Shown here piece by piece: positions 1-6,002 of a DNA stretch of 6,790 bases. Below the pieces are notes generated by a model, which did no database searches, was not told the DNA's origin, and saw only the letters and a program-made list of their open reading frames with translations. The position numbers and the translations under genes are program-made. The stretch comes from Opitutia bacterium (lineage in GTDB: Bacteria; Verrucomicrobiota; Verrucomicrobiae; Opitutales; UBA953), in contig CANKZO010000121.1 in NCBI GenBank assembly GCA_947488485.1, positions 1 to 6,790 on the forward strand, read 5' to 3'. Every line of letters begins with the position of its first letter. Positions within the stretch are counted from its first letter, which is position 1.

Positions 1-3000
1 AGGTCGTGCGGGCTGTAGCGGCCGCCGGCGCCGGTGAGGTCCGGGCCGTTCATGCCGCCGGCATTGCCGTAACGGTGGCAGGCGAAGCAGGCGGCGGCGC
101 CGAACATCTTGCGACCGTTCTCGTAGTCGCGGCCCTTCATGCCGGTGCGCGTGGCGGCGCTCAGCTCTTCGAGGGTCCAGTTCTTGGGCGTACGTCCCGC
201 AAAGATCGCGCCGACGTTCTCATAAGCCGACTTGATGGGCGGATTCTTGGCGAGGGCGACGAGCTTGTCGTGGCGCGTCAGCTCTTCGGGCGAGAACGTG
301 GCGAGGGAGTCGTTGCGGATGAACTCGATGAACTTGCCGAAGCTCGAGCCGCCGCGGTAGCTGGCGGCCTTGACGAACCAGTTGAGCTGCTTCTCGCGGA
401 GCTCCGGAGTCCAGCCGGCCTTGAGCATACGCAGGCTGCGCATGATCTCCATCTCGGGCTCCTGGCTGCCGGCGTCGGCGACCACGGCCATGGCCTTGGC
501 GGCCAGGGTCGGGGACTGCAGGAAGCTCAGGGTCTCGGTGAGGAGCCAGTTGAGCTCGAAGTTCGCCGCAGGATAGGCGGCGTCATAATAGCGGGTCACG
601 GCGGTGACGCCGGCGTCGTCCGGCTTGCCGTAGCGATGCAGGACGATCTGGGCGACGCGGAGATTCAGGAGTTTCTGCTCCTGGGTGAGCTTCGTGAAGT
701 CATCGGCGCGCAGGGCCGCGAGCAGGCGGTCGCGCAGGGCGGCCTGTTCGGCGGTGGGCTCGGCGGTCGTCGGCGCGATGCCGGTGCGCGGATCAGGCTT
801 GGCGGCCTTGGCGGTGTGGTAAGGGCAGGGGGCGGCCTGACGCGCCAGCGCGAGCAGGGCCTCGAGGCGGGCGGTGGCGTTCTTCTCGGCGAAGGCGCGT
901 TCGCTCCAGCCGGCGTGCGGCTGATGCTCGAGCACGACGCGCGCGGCGAAGCGCAGCCAGCGGTCGGAAGACGAGAGGTGCGGCCAAGCGACGTCGGCGG
1001 CCTTGGTATCCTGCTTGCCGTGGAACTGTTCGAGGGCCTTGCGTGCGGCGACTTCGGGCGCGGCCTTGGCGGTCGAGTCCAGGACGGGGTCGGTGGATTC
1101 CTTGCCCGCGTAGGTGACGCGGTAGAGGCCGGACTGGACCTTGCGGCCGCCGATGGCGAAATACATCGCGCCGTCCTGCGGGTGGATGGCGAGGTCGGTC
1201 ACGGGCAGGGGAGCGCCCTGGATGAAGTCTTCCTTCACGCCGACATAGCTCGCGCCCTGCGGCTTGAGTTGGACGGCGTAGATCTTGCCCCAGCTCCAAT
1301 CCATGATGTAGAGGGCTTCCTGATACTTGGCCGGGAACTTGGCGCCGTAGCCGAAGGCGATGCCGGTGGGCGAGCCAGGGCCGATGTTCACGGTCGCGGG
1401 CAGGTTGTCGGGGTAGAATTCCGGATACTTGCCGGCGCCGTTGCGCCAGCCGTATTCGCCGCCGCTGACGACGTGGTTCACGCGCGTGGGGCGATACCAC
1501 GGGGTATTGAAGTCATACTCCATGTCGGCGTCGTACGTGAACAGGTCGCCGGCGCGGTTGAGGGCGCCGCCATAGATGTTGCGGAAGCCGCTGGCGAAGG
1601 TCTCGAAGGTCTTCCCGTCCTTGCTGATGCGGTAGACGATGCCGCCCGGAGCGATCACGTGGCGGTTGTGGCCGCGTCCGTCCGGCATGCGCTGCAGGAG
1701 ATGGTCGTCACCCCAGAGCGGCGCGACGGGCGAGGTGGCCGGGGTCTCGGTCTTCACGGAATTGTTTCCGGTGATGAGGTAGAAGCCCTGCTGGTCAGGG
1801 GTCACGACGACCTTGTGGACGCCGTGGTCGCCGCCGGACTGGATGTCGCGGATGAGTTCGACCTTGTCGAGCTGGTCGTCGCCATCGCTGTCGCTGAGGC
1901 GGTAGAAGCCGCTGGGGATCTTTTTCTCGTAATCGTTCACGCCGGCATAGAGGGCGCCGAAGGCCCAGGTCATGCCGTTGATGGCGCGGATGTTCACCGG
2001 CATCTTCTTGATGTCGGCGACCTTGAGGGTCTGGCCGGCGGCGGGCGCGGGGAAACGGTAGAGGTCGCCATATTGGTCGCTGGCGTAGATGCGTCCTTTG
2101 TCGTCCACGCAAAGGGCGACCCAGGAGCCTTTCTCGGCGCCGGGGACGGAGTAGAGGAGTTCGACCTTAAAGCCGGCGGGGGCCTTGATGCGGCTGACGG
2201 GCGTGGCCTTGTTCTCGCCGATCTCCTTGCCGGTATCGCCGGCCGGAGCCTTCTTGGCGGGAGCCTTGGCCTTAGCCTTGCCCGGAGCGGGCGCAGCCTT
2301 GGGCGCGTTCTTGGCGGGGGCCTTCTTGCCCGCGCCCGGAGGGACGATGCGCTGGGCGTCGCTGGGGATGGGGCTCTTGTCCAGGGTGACGAGCGGGACT
2401 TCAGGGAGTTCCTTGAGCATGACGTCCTTGATCTGGACGATCATGGCCGGGCCTTTGTGCACCTGGAAGGCGAGCAGGCCTTCGAGTTCGCGGTCCTTGG
2501 CGTCGTGGTCGACGAGTTCGATGGTGACCTTGCCATCGACCTTGTGGATCAGGCGGTTGCCCTGGGCGATGATGACATACTCATGCCACTCGGTGAAATC
2601 GACCTTCACGGGATCGTGTTCGGCGGAGAGCCACTTGGCGGCCTTGTCGTCGATGATGACGCTCTGGCCGTTCTGCACGAGGATGCCGCGACCGCGCTCG
2701 TCGTAGACCATGCCGTTGTAAGGCGTGTTGGCGTGGATGTCGCACTGGTAGCCGGCGACGACCCACTTGCCGACCTCCGGCAGCGCCTTGCTGCGATACT
2801 GGATGCCGGAGTTGCTGGCGGAGCACTTCACCTTGGCGCGCAGTTCGAAATTCTTCACGACGCCGTTCCAGACGAGGAACTGATTATAGGCGAGGTGGTC
2901 AGGTCCCTTGGTCTTGCCGGTGATGGCGCCGTCTTCGACGGACCACAGCTCCGGGTTGCCGTCCCAGCCGGCGAGGGTCTTGCCATCGAACAGAGGCTTG

Positions 3001-3074
3001 AAGCCATCCTGGGCGGAAAGAGGGGAGAGGGCGGCCAGCAGGACGGCGAGCAGCGCAGAGAGGGGGGTTCTCAT
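1..3074 (-). CDS. DUF1080 / dehydrogenase-like propeller / c-type haem-binding fusion protein, 3' end beyond window
   Basis: Exported multidomain protein; 1024 codons are visible and the frame is still open at base 1. Residues 1-21 form a Sec-type signal peptide (MRTPLSALLAVLLAALSPLSA). Residues about 24-222 match DUF1080, the 3-keto-disaccharide hydrolase/concanavalin-like fold (FKPLFDGKTLAGWD, SGIQYRS, EWHEYVIIAQGN). Residues 245-279 are a Lys/Ala/Pro linker. Residues about 292-655 look like the membrane-bound dehydrogenase (sorbosone/glucose dehydrogenase-like) propeller of Pirellula and Verrucomicrobium proteins, with an acidic DSDGDDQLD loop at 395-403 and GSPTGIAFGYG at 567. Residues about 665-980 are mostly helical, HEAT-like. 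Residues 980-1024 begin the Planctomycete-type haem-binding domain with CFACH at 996-1000 and GPDLTGAGGRYS. The distal haem ligand lies outside the window. The ATG start is chosen because the signal peptide begins there; no Shine-Dalgarno precedes it. Probable role (inference): periplasmic sugar hydrolysis or oxidation with electron transfer. Domain calls are from motif recognition only. Confidence 0.9.
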   Translation of the reverse strand, partial: MRTPLSALLAVLLAALSPLSAQDGFKPLFDGKTLAGWDGNPELWSVEDGAITGKTKGPDHLAYNQFLVWNGVVKNFELRAKVKCSASNSGIQYRSKALPEVGKWVVAGYQCDIHANTPYNGMVYDERGRGILVQNGQSVIIDDKAAKWLSAEHDPVKVDFTEWHEYVIIAQGNRLIHKVDGKVTIELVDHDAKDRELEGLLAFQVHKGPAMIVQIKDVMLKELPEVPLVTLDKSPIPSDAQRIVPPGAGKKAPAKNAPKAAPAPGKAKAKAPAKKAPAGDTGKEIGENKATPVSRIKAPAGFKVELLYSVPGAEKGSWVALCVDDKGRIYASDQYGDLYRFPAPAAGQTLKVADIKKMPVNIRAINGMTWAFGALYAGVNDYEKKIPSGFYRLSDSDGDDQLDKVELIRDIQSGGDHGVHKVVVTPDQQGFYLITGNNSVKTETPATSPVAPLWGDDHLLQRMPDGRGHNRHVIAPGGIVYRISKDGKTFETFASGFRNIYGGALNRAGDLFTYDADMEYDFNTPWYRPTRVNHVVSGGEYGWRNGAGKYPEFYPDNLPATVNIGPGSPTGIAFGYGAKFPAKYQEALYIMDWSWGKIYAVQLKPQGASYVGVKEDFIQGAPLPVTDLAIHPQDGAMYFAIGGRKVQSGLYRVTYAGKESTDPVLDSTAKAAPEVAARKALEQFHGKQDTKAADVAWPHLSSSDRWLRFAARVVLEHQPHAGWSERAFAEKNATARLEALLALARQAAPCPYHTAKAAKPDPRTGIAPTTAEPTAEQAALRDRLLAALRADDFTKLTQEQKLLNLRVAQIVLHRYGKPDDAGVTAVTRYYDAAYPAANFELNWLLTETLSFLQSPTLAAKAMAVVADAGSQEPEMEIMRSLRMLKAGWTPELREKQLNWFVKAASYRGGSSFGKFIEFIRNDSLATFSPEELTRHDKLVALAKNPPIKSAYENVGAIFAGRTPKNWTLEELSAATRTGMKGRDYENGRKMFGAAACFACHRYGNAGGMNGPDLTGAGGRYSPHD

Positions 3075-3158
3075 GGGGGGTCTTTTTTCGTTAGCATACA
3101 GACACCCGTCAATGGCACTTGTTCAAATGGAGGGAAATGGTGTGAAAACCGGTTATAG

Positions 3159-3188
3159 CGGCTGGCGGTTAGCGGTTGGCGGTTAGCC
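3159..3188. repeat. 7-base tandem repeat, four copies (CGGTTRG)
   Basis: Units are CGGCTGG (3159), CGGTTAG (3166), CGGTTGG (3173) and CGGTTAG (3180), followed by CC. Copies differ only at the fourth and sixth bases, and the 7-base phase is kept throughout. It lies about 85 bases upstream of the fusion protein start. Confidence 0.85.
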
Positions 3189-3199
3189 AATGCAAGCTG

Positions 3200-3247
3200 G
3201 AGGACTGAATAGAGGACTGCATGGAGGGCTGAATGGAGGGCTGGATG
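3200..3247. repeat. 12-base tandem repeat, four copies (GAGGRCTGNATR)
   Basis: Units are GAGGACTGAATA (3200), GAGGACTGCATG (3212), GAGGGCTGAATG (3224) and GAGGGCTGGATG (3236). Drift is limited to positions 5, 9 and 12. The A-to-G change at position 5 is shared by copies 3 and 4, which suggests stepwise duplication. Twelve bases is a multiple of three, but no protein was recognised across the block. Confidence 0.88.
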
Positions 3248-3256
3248 GATTTTTCC

Positions 3257-3290
3257 GCCACCCGAACCCCGAGGCTGCCACCCGCCACCC
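3257..3290. repeat. GCCACCC heptamer copies
   Basis: GCCACCC occurs at 3257, 3277 and 3284; the last two are head-to-tail. The first and last are both embedded in the longer word CCGCCACCCGAA (3255-3266 and 3282-3293). Confidence 0.65.
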
Positions 3291-3309
3291 GAAATAATTC
3301 AACCGCCCA

Positions 3310-3330
3310 AAGGGAAACCGGAGACCGGAA
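3310..3330. repeat. Degenerate heptamer run (ACCGGAR)
   Basis: Three phased 7-base units: AAGGGAA (3310), ACCGGAG (3317) and ACCGGAA (3324). Only the last two are close copies, so this is the second weakest block. Confidence 0.5.
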
Positions 3331-3367
3331 TATTACCTGCGGTCATAGGTCCCCCAGCCAATCATCC

Positions 3368-3389
3368 GGTTCCCCCATGGTGCCCCCTT
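3368..3389. repeat. 11-base direct repeat, two copies
   Basis: GGTTCCCCCAT (3368) is followed directly by GGTGCCCCCTT (3379), identical at 9 of 11 positions. With only two copies and a C-run in each, chance is possible. Confidence 0.45.
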
Positions 3390-3406
3390 TGAGTTCGGCC
3401 TTTTCT

Positions 3407-3438
3407 GGCCAACCGGCCAACTGATCAACGGATCAACT
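3407..3438. repeat. 8-base tandem repeat, four copies, with self-complementary cores
   Basis: Units are GGCCAACC (3407), GGCCAACT (3415), GATCAACG (3423) and GATCAACT (3431). Each unit starts with a 4-base palindrome (GGCC or GATC). As a result neighbouring units can pair: TGGCC-AACC-GGCCA (3406-3419) and TGATC-AACG-GATCA (3422-3435) are two small hairpins, each with a 5-base stem and a 4-base loop. Confidence 0.82.
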
Positions 3439-3442
3439 AATG

Positions 3443-3482
3443 TTTCCCCCTTGTCCCCATGTCACCGTGCCCACTTGTCCCC
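3443..3482. repeat. Degenerate 8-base tandem repeat, five copies (TTGTCCCC)
   Basis: Phased units are TTTCCCCC (3443), TTGTCCCC (3451), ATGTCACC (3459), GTGCCCAC (3467) and TTGTCCCC (3475). On the minus strand the consensus is GGGGACAA. The block ends 8 bases past the stop codon of the DUF1501 gene, and TTTCGTCG (3483-3490) may be a further decayed unit. Confidence 0.72.
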
Positions 3483-3486
3483 TTTC

Positions 3487-3499
3487 GTCGCTACGCGAC
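3487..3499 (-). other. Small hairpin spanning the DUF1501 stop codon
   Basis: GTCGC-TAC-GCGAC (plus-strand reading) is a perfect 5-base stem with a 3-base loop, and the TAG stop (3493-3491) lies partly in the loop. On the transcript it is followed by GAAAGGGG rather than a U-run, so it does not qualify as an intrinsic terminator. It may be part of a dispersed element together with the adjoining 8-base repeats. Confidence 0.4.
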
Positions 3500-4933
3500 A
3501 ATCCCTTTAACAACCTTCGCCGGCTCGACCCCGGTCAGTCGGAAATCAAGTCCCTGGTGACGGTAGGTGAAGCGCTCGTGGTCGATACCCATGAGGTGCA
3601 GGATGGTGGCGTGCAGGTCGTGCACATGCACGGGATCCTTGGCGACGTTGTAGCTGAAGTCGTCGGTCTCGCCGTACGTGGTGCCAGACTTCACGCCGCC
3701 GCCCGCCATCCACATGGTGAAGCAACGCGGGTGGTGATCACGGCCGGCTTCAGGGCTGTCCCACTTGCCTTGGCCCGCGACGCCCCGTCCGAACTCGCCG
3801 CCCCAGACGACTAAGGTGTCTTCGAGCAGGCCGCGACGCTTGAGGTCTTTGACCAGCGCGGCGCTGGGCTGGTCGGTGTCGCGGCAACGCGCGGTGCACC
3901 AGGAGGTGAGGCGGCTGTGGTGATCCCAGTCGGGATGGAAGAGCTGCACGAAGCGCACGCCGCGCTCGATCAGGCGACGCGCGAGGATGCAGTTGGCGGC
4001 GTAGCTGCCCGGCCGACGTGAGTCCGGTCCGTAAAGTTCGAAGACTTCGTCCTTCTCGTCGCTGAGGTCGGTGAGCTCCGGCACGCTGGCCTGCATGCGG
4101 TAGGCCATCTCGTATTGGCGGATGCGCGTGGAGACTTCGGGGTCGCCGCTACGCTCAAGCGCGCGTTGGTTCATGGCGCCGAGGCTGTCCAGCATCTCGC
4201 GGCGGAGCTCGCGCGGGAGACCATCGGGATCGCGCAGGTAGAGGACGGGGTCCTTGGCGCTGCGGAGTTTGACGCCTTGGTAACGCGAGGGGAGGAAGCC
4301 GCTGCCCCAATAATGGTCATACAACGGCTGGTCGCTCGGTCGCTGCATCTTGGAGAGCAGCACGAGGTAGTCGGGGAGATTGCGATTTTCGCTGCCGAGG
4401 CCGTAGCTGGCCCAGGCGCCGAGGCTCGGCCGGCCGGGAATCTGGTTGCCGGTCAGGAACTGCGTCATGGCCGGGGCATGGTTGATCTGGTCGGTGTGCA
4501 TCGACTTCACGATGCAGAGGTCGTCCGCCACGGTCTTGAGGTGCGGCAACCACTCGCCGATGCTCTGGCCGCTCTGGCCGCAGCGCTCGAACTTCGTGGC
4601 GGCGGGCTTGATCAGCTGCTTCTGGCCCGAGGTCATGGTGGTCAGGCGCTGGCCGCGGCGCACCGACTCAGGGAGCTCGGTGCCAGCGAGCGCCCTTAGG
4701 CCAGGCTTCTCGTCGAAGAGCTCGATCTGCGAAGGTCCGCCGGACTGGGTGAGGAAGATGACGCGCTTGGCCTTGGCGGCGAAGTGCGGGAGATTGGGCA
4801 GGCCGAGCTTGCTGGGGCCATCCGCGGCGAGGGCGCGGCCGACGAGCGTCGAGAGCGCCATGGCGCCGATCGAGAGGCCGGTGCACTGGCCAAGGAAGTA
4901 GCGACGCGAAGGGTCGAGAGGATCGGGGCTCAT
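3491..4933 (-). CDS. DUF1501 family protein, Tat-exported
   Basis: A 480-residue protein of the DUF1501 family (alkaline phosphatase/sulfatase-like fold), abundant in Planctomycetota and Verrucomicrobiota and usually encoded beside DUF1549/DUF1553 proteins. Its biochemical activity is not established. A twin-arginine signal is visible (SRRYFLG at 9-15, hydrophobic stretch, cleavage probably after ALA near 36). Family motifs follow in order: FLTQSGGPSQIELFD (60-74), MHTDQINHAPAMTQFLTG (145-162), DWDHH (335-339), WGGEFGR (377-383), GRDHH (397-401), YGETDDFSYNVA (420-431) and VHVHDLHATILHLMG (435-449). The Asp/His/Glu clusters are plausible metal ligands (inference). Length is typical and the protein looks intact. 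The start at 4933 is chosen because the Tat signal begins there; the frame extends upstream to 5290, but that part is an Arg/Pro-rich shadow of the neighbouring gene. The ATG overlaps the upstream stop, so translation is probably coupled. Confidence 0.96.
   Translation of the reverse strand: MSPDPLDPSRRYFLGQCTGLSIGAMALSTLVGRALAADGPSKLGLPNLPHFAAKAKRVIFLTQSGGPSQIELFDEKPGLRALAGTELPESVRRGQRLTTMTSGQKQLIKPAATKFERCGQSGQSIGEWLPHLKTVADDLCIVKSMHTDQINHAPAMTQFLTGNQIPGRPSLGAWASYGLGSENRNLPDYLVLLSKMQRPSDQPLYDHYWGSGFLPSRYQGVKLRSAKDPVLYLRDPDGLPRELRREMLDSLGAMNQRALERSGDPEVSTRIRQYEMAYRMQASVPELTDLSDEKDEVFELYGPDSRRPGSYAANCILARRLIERGVRFVQLFHPDWDHHSRLTSWCTARCRDTDQPSAALVKDLKRRGLLEDTLVVWGGEFGRGVAGQGKWDSPEAGRDHHPRCFTMWMAGGGVKSGTTYGETDDFSYNVAKDPVHVHDLHATILHLMGIDHERFTYRHQGLDFRLTGVEPAKVVKGIVA
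4930..4933 (-). promoter_or_regulatory. ATGA stop/start overlap (translational coupling)
   Basis: The TGA of the NHL-type gene (4932-4930) shares two bases with the ATG of the DUF1501 gene (4933-4931). No Shine-Dalgarno motif precedes this ATG (TTCATCGCCTCGC), so terminating ribosomes probably re-initiate here. This supports joint expression of the two proteins. Confidence 0.8.
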
Positions 4934-5994
4934 GCGAGGCGATGAAGTTTGTAGGGGTAAACGCTGCCGCTGGCCCATTGGCAGACGTAAAGGTCGCCGC
5001 GCGTGTCGACGCACACGTCGTGGCAGTTGTTGAAGACGGGCTGATCCTGCAGCATGAGCTGGAGACGTCCGTCGACGTATTTGGGCTCCTGGCCGCCGGG
5101 GTTCGAGACGACGCGGTCGTGCTCGTCGAGGATGGTCACGAAGCCGCGGCCTTGCCACATGCGGGTGTCGTCGGGCTTGGCGCCGAAGCAGACGCCGGAA
5201 TACAAGTGCTTGCCGGCGATGACGGGGCGGCTGACGTAGGCGCCGTGGAGGTAGACGCCCCGCACGTGCTTGCCCTCGAGGGTGAACCAATTGAATTCGT
5301 TGCGGACGCGTTCGGTGCAGACCAGCAGGGGTTCAGGTCCCCGCGTGTCGATCGCGACGCCATGCGCCTGCATGAACTTACCGGGGTTGGTCGGCTGGGT
5401 GCTCTTGCCGCCGAACTTGCTCAGGTATTTCCCGTCCTTGTCGAAGCGGAGAATGAACTGCGAGCCGTAGCCGTCGGCGACGTAGATATCACCGTTGGGC
5501 GCGGCCACGGCCTCGGTCGGCGCGTAGGGTTCTTTGTCCGAATAGGCACCGCACTTCTGCGCGTGAGGGAGCTCGAGGACGATCTCACCCTTGAGCGTCG
5601 TCTTCACGACCCGCCCGCCGTTGTCCACGAGCCACAGGTATTCCTTGCCGTCGGCGCCGCGTTCGAGGCTGAGTCCGTGTCCGGCGCCCATGCCCACGCT
5701 CCAAGCATCGACGACCTTGCCGGCGGTATCGAAGACGAGGACGTTGTTCTGCTTGTGGTTGGTGATGAGATAGAGTCGTCCGTCGCCGGCCTGGACCATC
5801 TCGTGGCAATCTTTGACGGGGTGCTTGGCCTTGTCGGCCTGACACCAGAGCTTGTCGACGCGGTAGCGGAACTCGCCGTGACCGACGATGGCACCGTGAT
5901 GCATCGGCGCGGCCCCGGCCTGGGCGAGCACGCGCGGCGCAGCCAAGGCGGCTAGGCTAGTAGCGAGGAAGGAACGACGGGAGAGGGAAGACAT
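4930..5994 (-). CDS. NHL-repeat six-bladed beta-propeller protein, Tat-exported
   Basis: A 354-residue exported propeller. It opens with a twin-arginine signal (SRRSFLATS at 5-13, then a hydrophobic Ala/Leu stretch, cleavage probably after VLAQA near 26). The rest consists of NHL-type blades, for example around 64-95 (DGRLYLITNHKQNNVLVFD), 158-196 (APTEAVAAPNGDIYVADGYG then ILRFDKDGKYLSKFGG) and 325-353 (HDVCVDTRGDLYVCQW). The layout resembles peptidyl-alpha-hydroxyglycine lyase-like propellers, but no enzyme activity can be assigned. The mature part has eight cysteines (51, 63, 148, 226, 269, 324, 328, 338), including CHDVC, but no CxxCH, so it is not a c-type cytochrome. It lies between a DUF1553 and a DUF1501 gene, which suggests a binding or partner role in the same exported system. 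No Shine-Dalgarno precedes the ATG (CATCTTCTTCAA). Confidence 0.94.
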   Translation of the reverse strand: MSSLSRRSFLATSLAALAAPRVLAQAGAAPMHHGAIVGHGEFRYRVDKLWCQADKAKHPVKDCHEMVQAGDGRLYLITNHKQNNVLVFDTAGKVVDAWSVGMGAGHGLSLERGADGKEYLWLVDNGGRVVKTTLKGEIVLELPHAQKCGAYSDKEPYAPTEAVAAPNGDIYVADGYGSQFILRFDKDGKYLSKFGGKSTQPTNPGKFMQAHGVAIDTRGPEPLLVCTERVRNEFNWFTLEGKHVRGVYLHGAYVSRPVIAGKHLYSGVCFGAKPDDTRMWQGRGFVTILDEHDRVVSNPGGQEPKYVDGRLQLMLQDQPVFNNCHDVCVDTRGDLYVCQWASGSVYPYKLHRLA

Positions 5995-6002
5995 TTGAAG
6001 AA

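Larger units (their letters stand above)
3075..3490. other. 416-base non-coding spacer filled with degenerate tandem repeats
   Basis: This gap separates the DUF1501 stop from the start of the fusion protein gene, both on the minus strand. Short frames here read as low-complexity sequence with no recognisable protein. The right three quarters (3159-3482) is a series of distinct short tandem repeat blocks with units of 7, 12, 7, 7, 11, 8 and 8 bases, listed separately. The left part (3075-3158), directly upstream of the fusion gene, is not repetitive. It contains the 8-base palindrome AACCGGTT (3147-3154) and must hold any promoter of that gene, but no convincing -35/-10 pair was found. No tRNA, attachment site or transposon end was seen. 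Confidence 0.8.

Noticed and set aside
793..1500. Minus-strand open frame of 235 codons rich in arginine
   Set aside because: Out-of-frame shadow inside the fusion protein gene; repetitive Arg/Pro/Gln composition typical of a shifted frame in GC-rich DNA.
6..3158. Plus-strand open frame of about 1050 codons
   Set aside because: It starts at a GTG at the window edge, reads as Ala/Gly/Val/Asp/Leu-rich sequence with no domain, and is the codon-register complement of the fusion protein gene, whose minus-strand translation gives clear DUF1080 and CxxCH haem motifs.
3075..3158. Sigma-70-type promoter for the fusion protein gene
   Set aside because: On the minus strand TTGACG and TATGCT are only 8 bases apart, and TTGAAC to TATGCT is 22 bases; neither spacing is acceptable, so no promoter is called.
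3233..3424. Small plus-strand frame in the spacer
   Set aside because: It runs across several tandem repeat blocks, has no homology cue and no ribosome binding site, and is better explained by repeats lacking stops.
3159..3482. CRISPR array
   Set aside because: Units of 7-12 bases are contiguous with no spacers of regular length; no 24-40 base repeat and no cas gene is present.
3406..3499. Intrinsic terminator downstream of the DUF1501 gene
   Set aside because: Three small stems exist, but none is followed by a U-run on the transcript and stems are only 5 base pairs.
4115..4699. Plus-strand open frame of 194 codons
   Set aside because: Antisense mirror of the DUF1501 gene; the minus strand carries the conserved family motifs.
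5022..5024. NHL-type protein as a haem protein (CHDVC and CHEMV motifs)
   Set aside because: Neither motif fits CxxCH, and the Tat signal argues against c-type haem attachment.
4934..5290. 119-residue N-terminal extension of the DUF1501 frame
   Set aside because: The extension is Arg/Pro-rich, overlaps the NHL-type gene in another frame, and would bury the Tat signal that begins at 4933.
4942..5955. Plus-strand open frame of 337 codons
   Set aside because: Antisense mirror of the NHL-type propeller gene in the same codon register; low-complexity composition and no recognisable motif.
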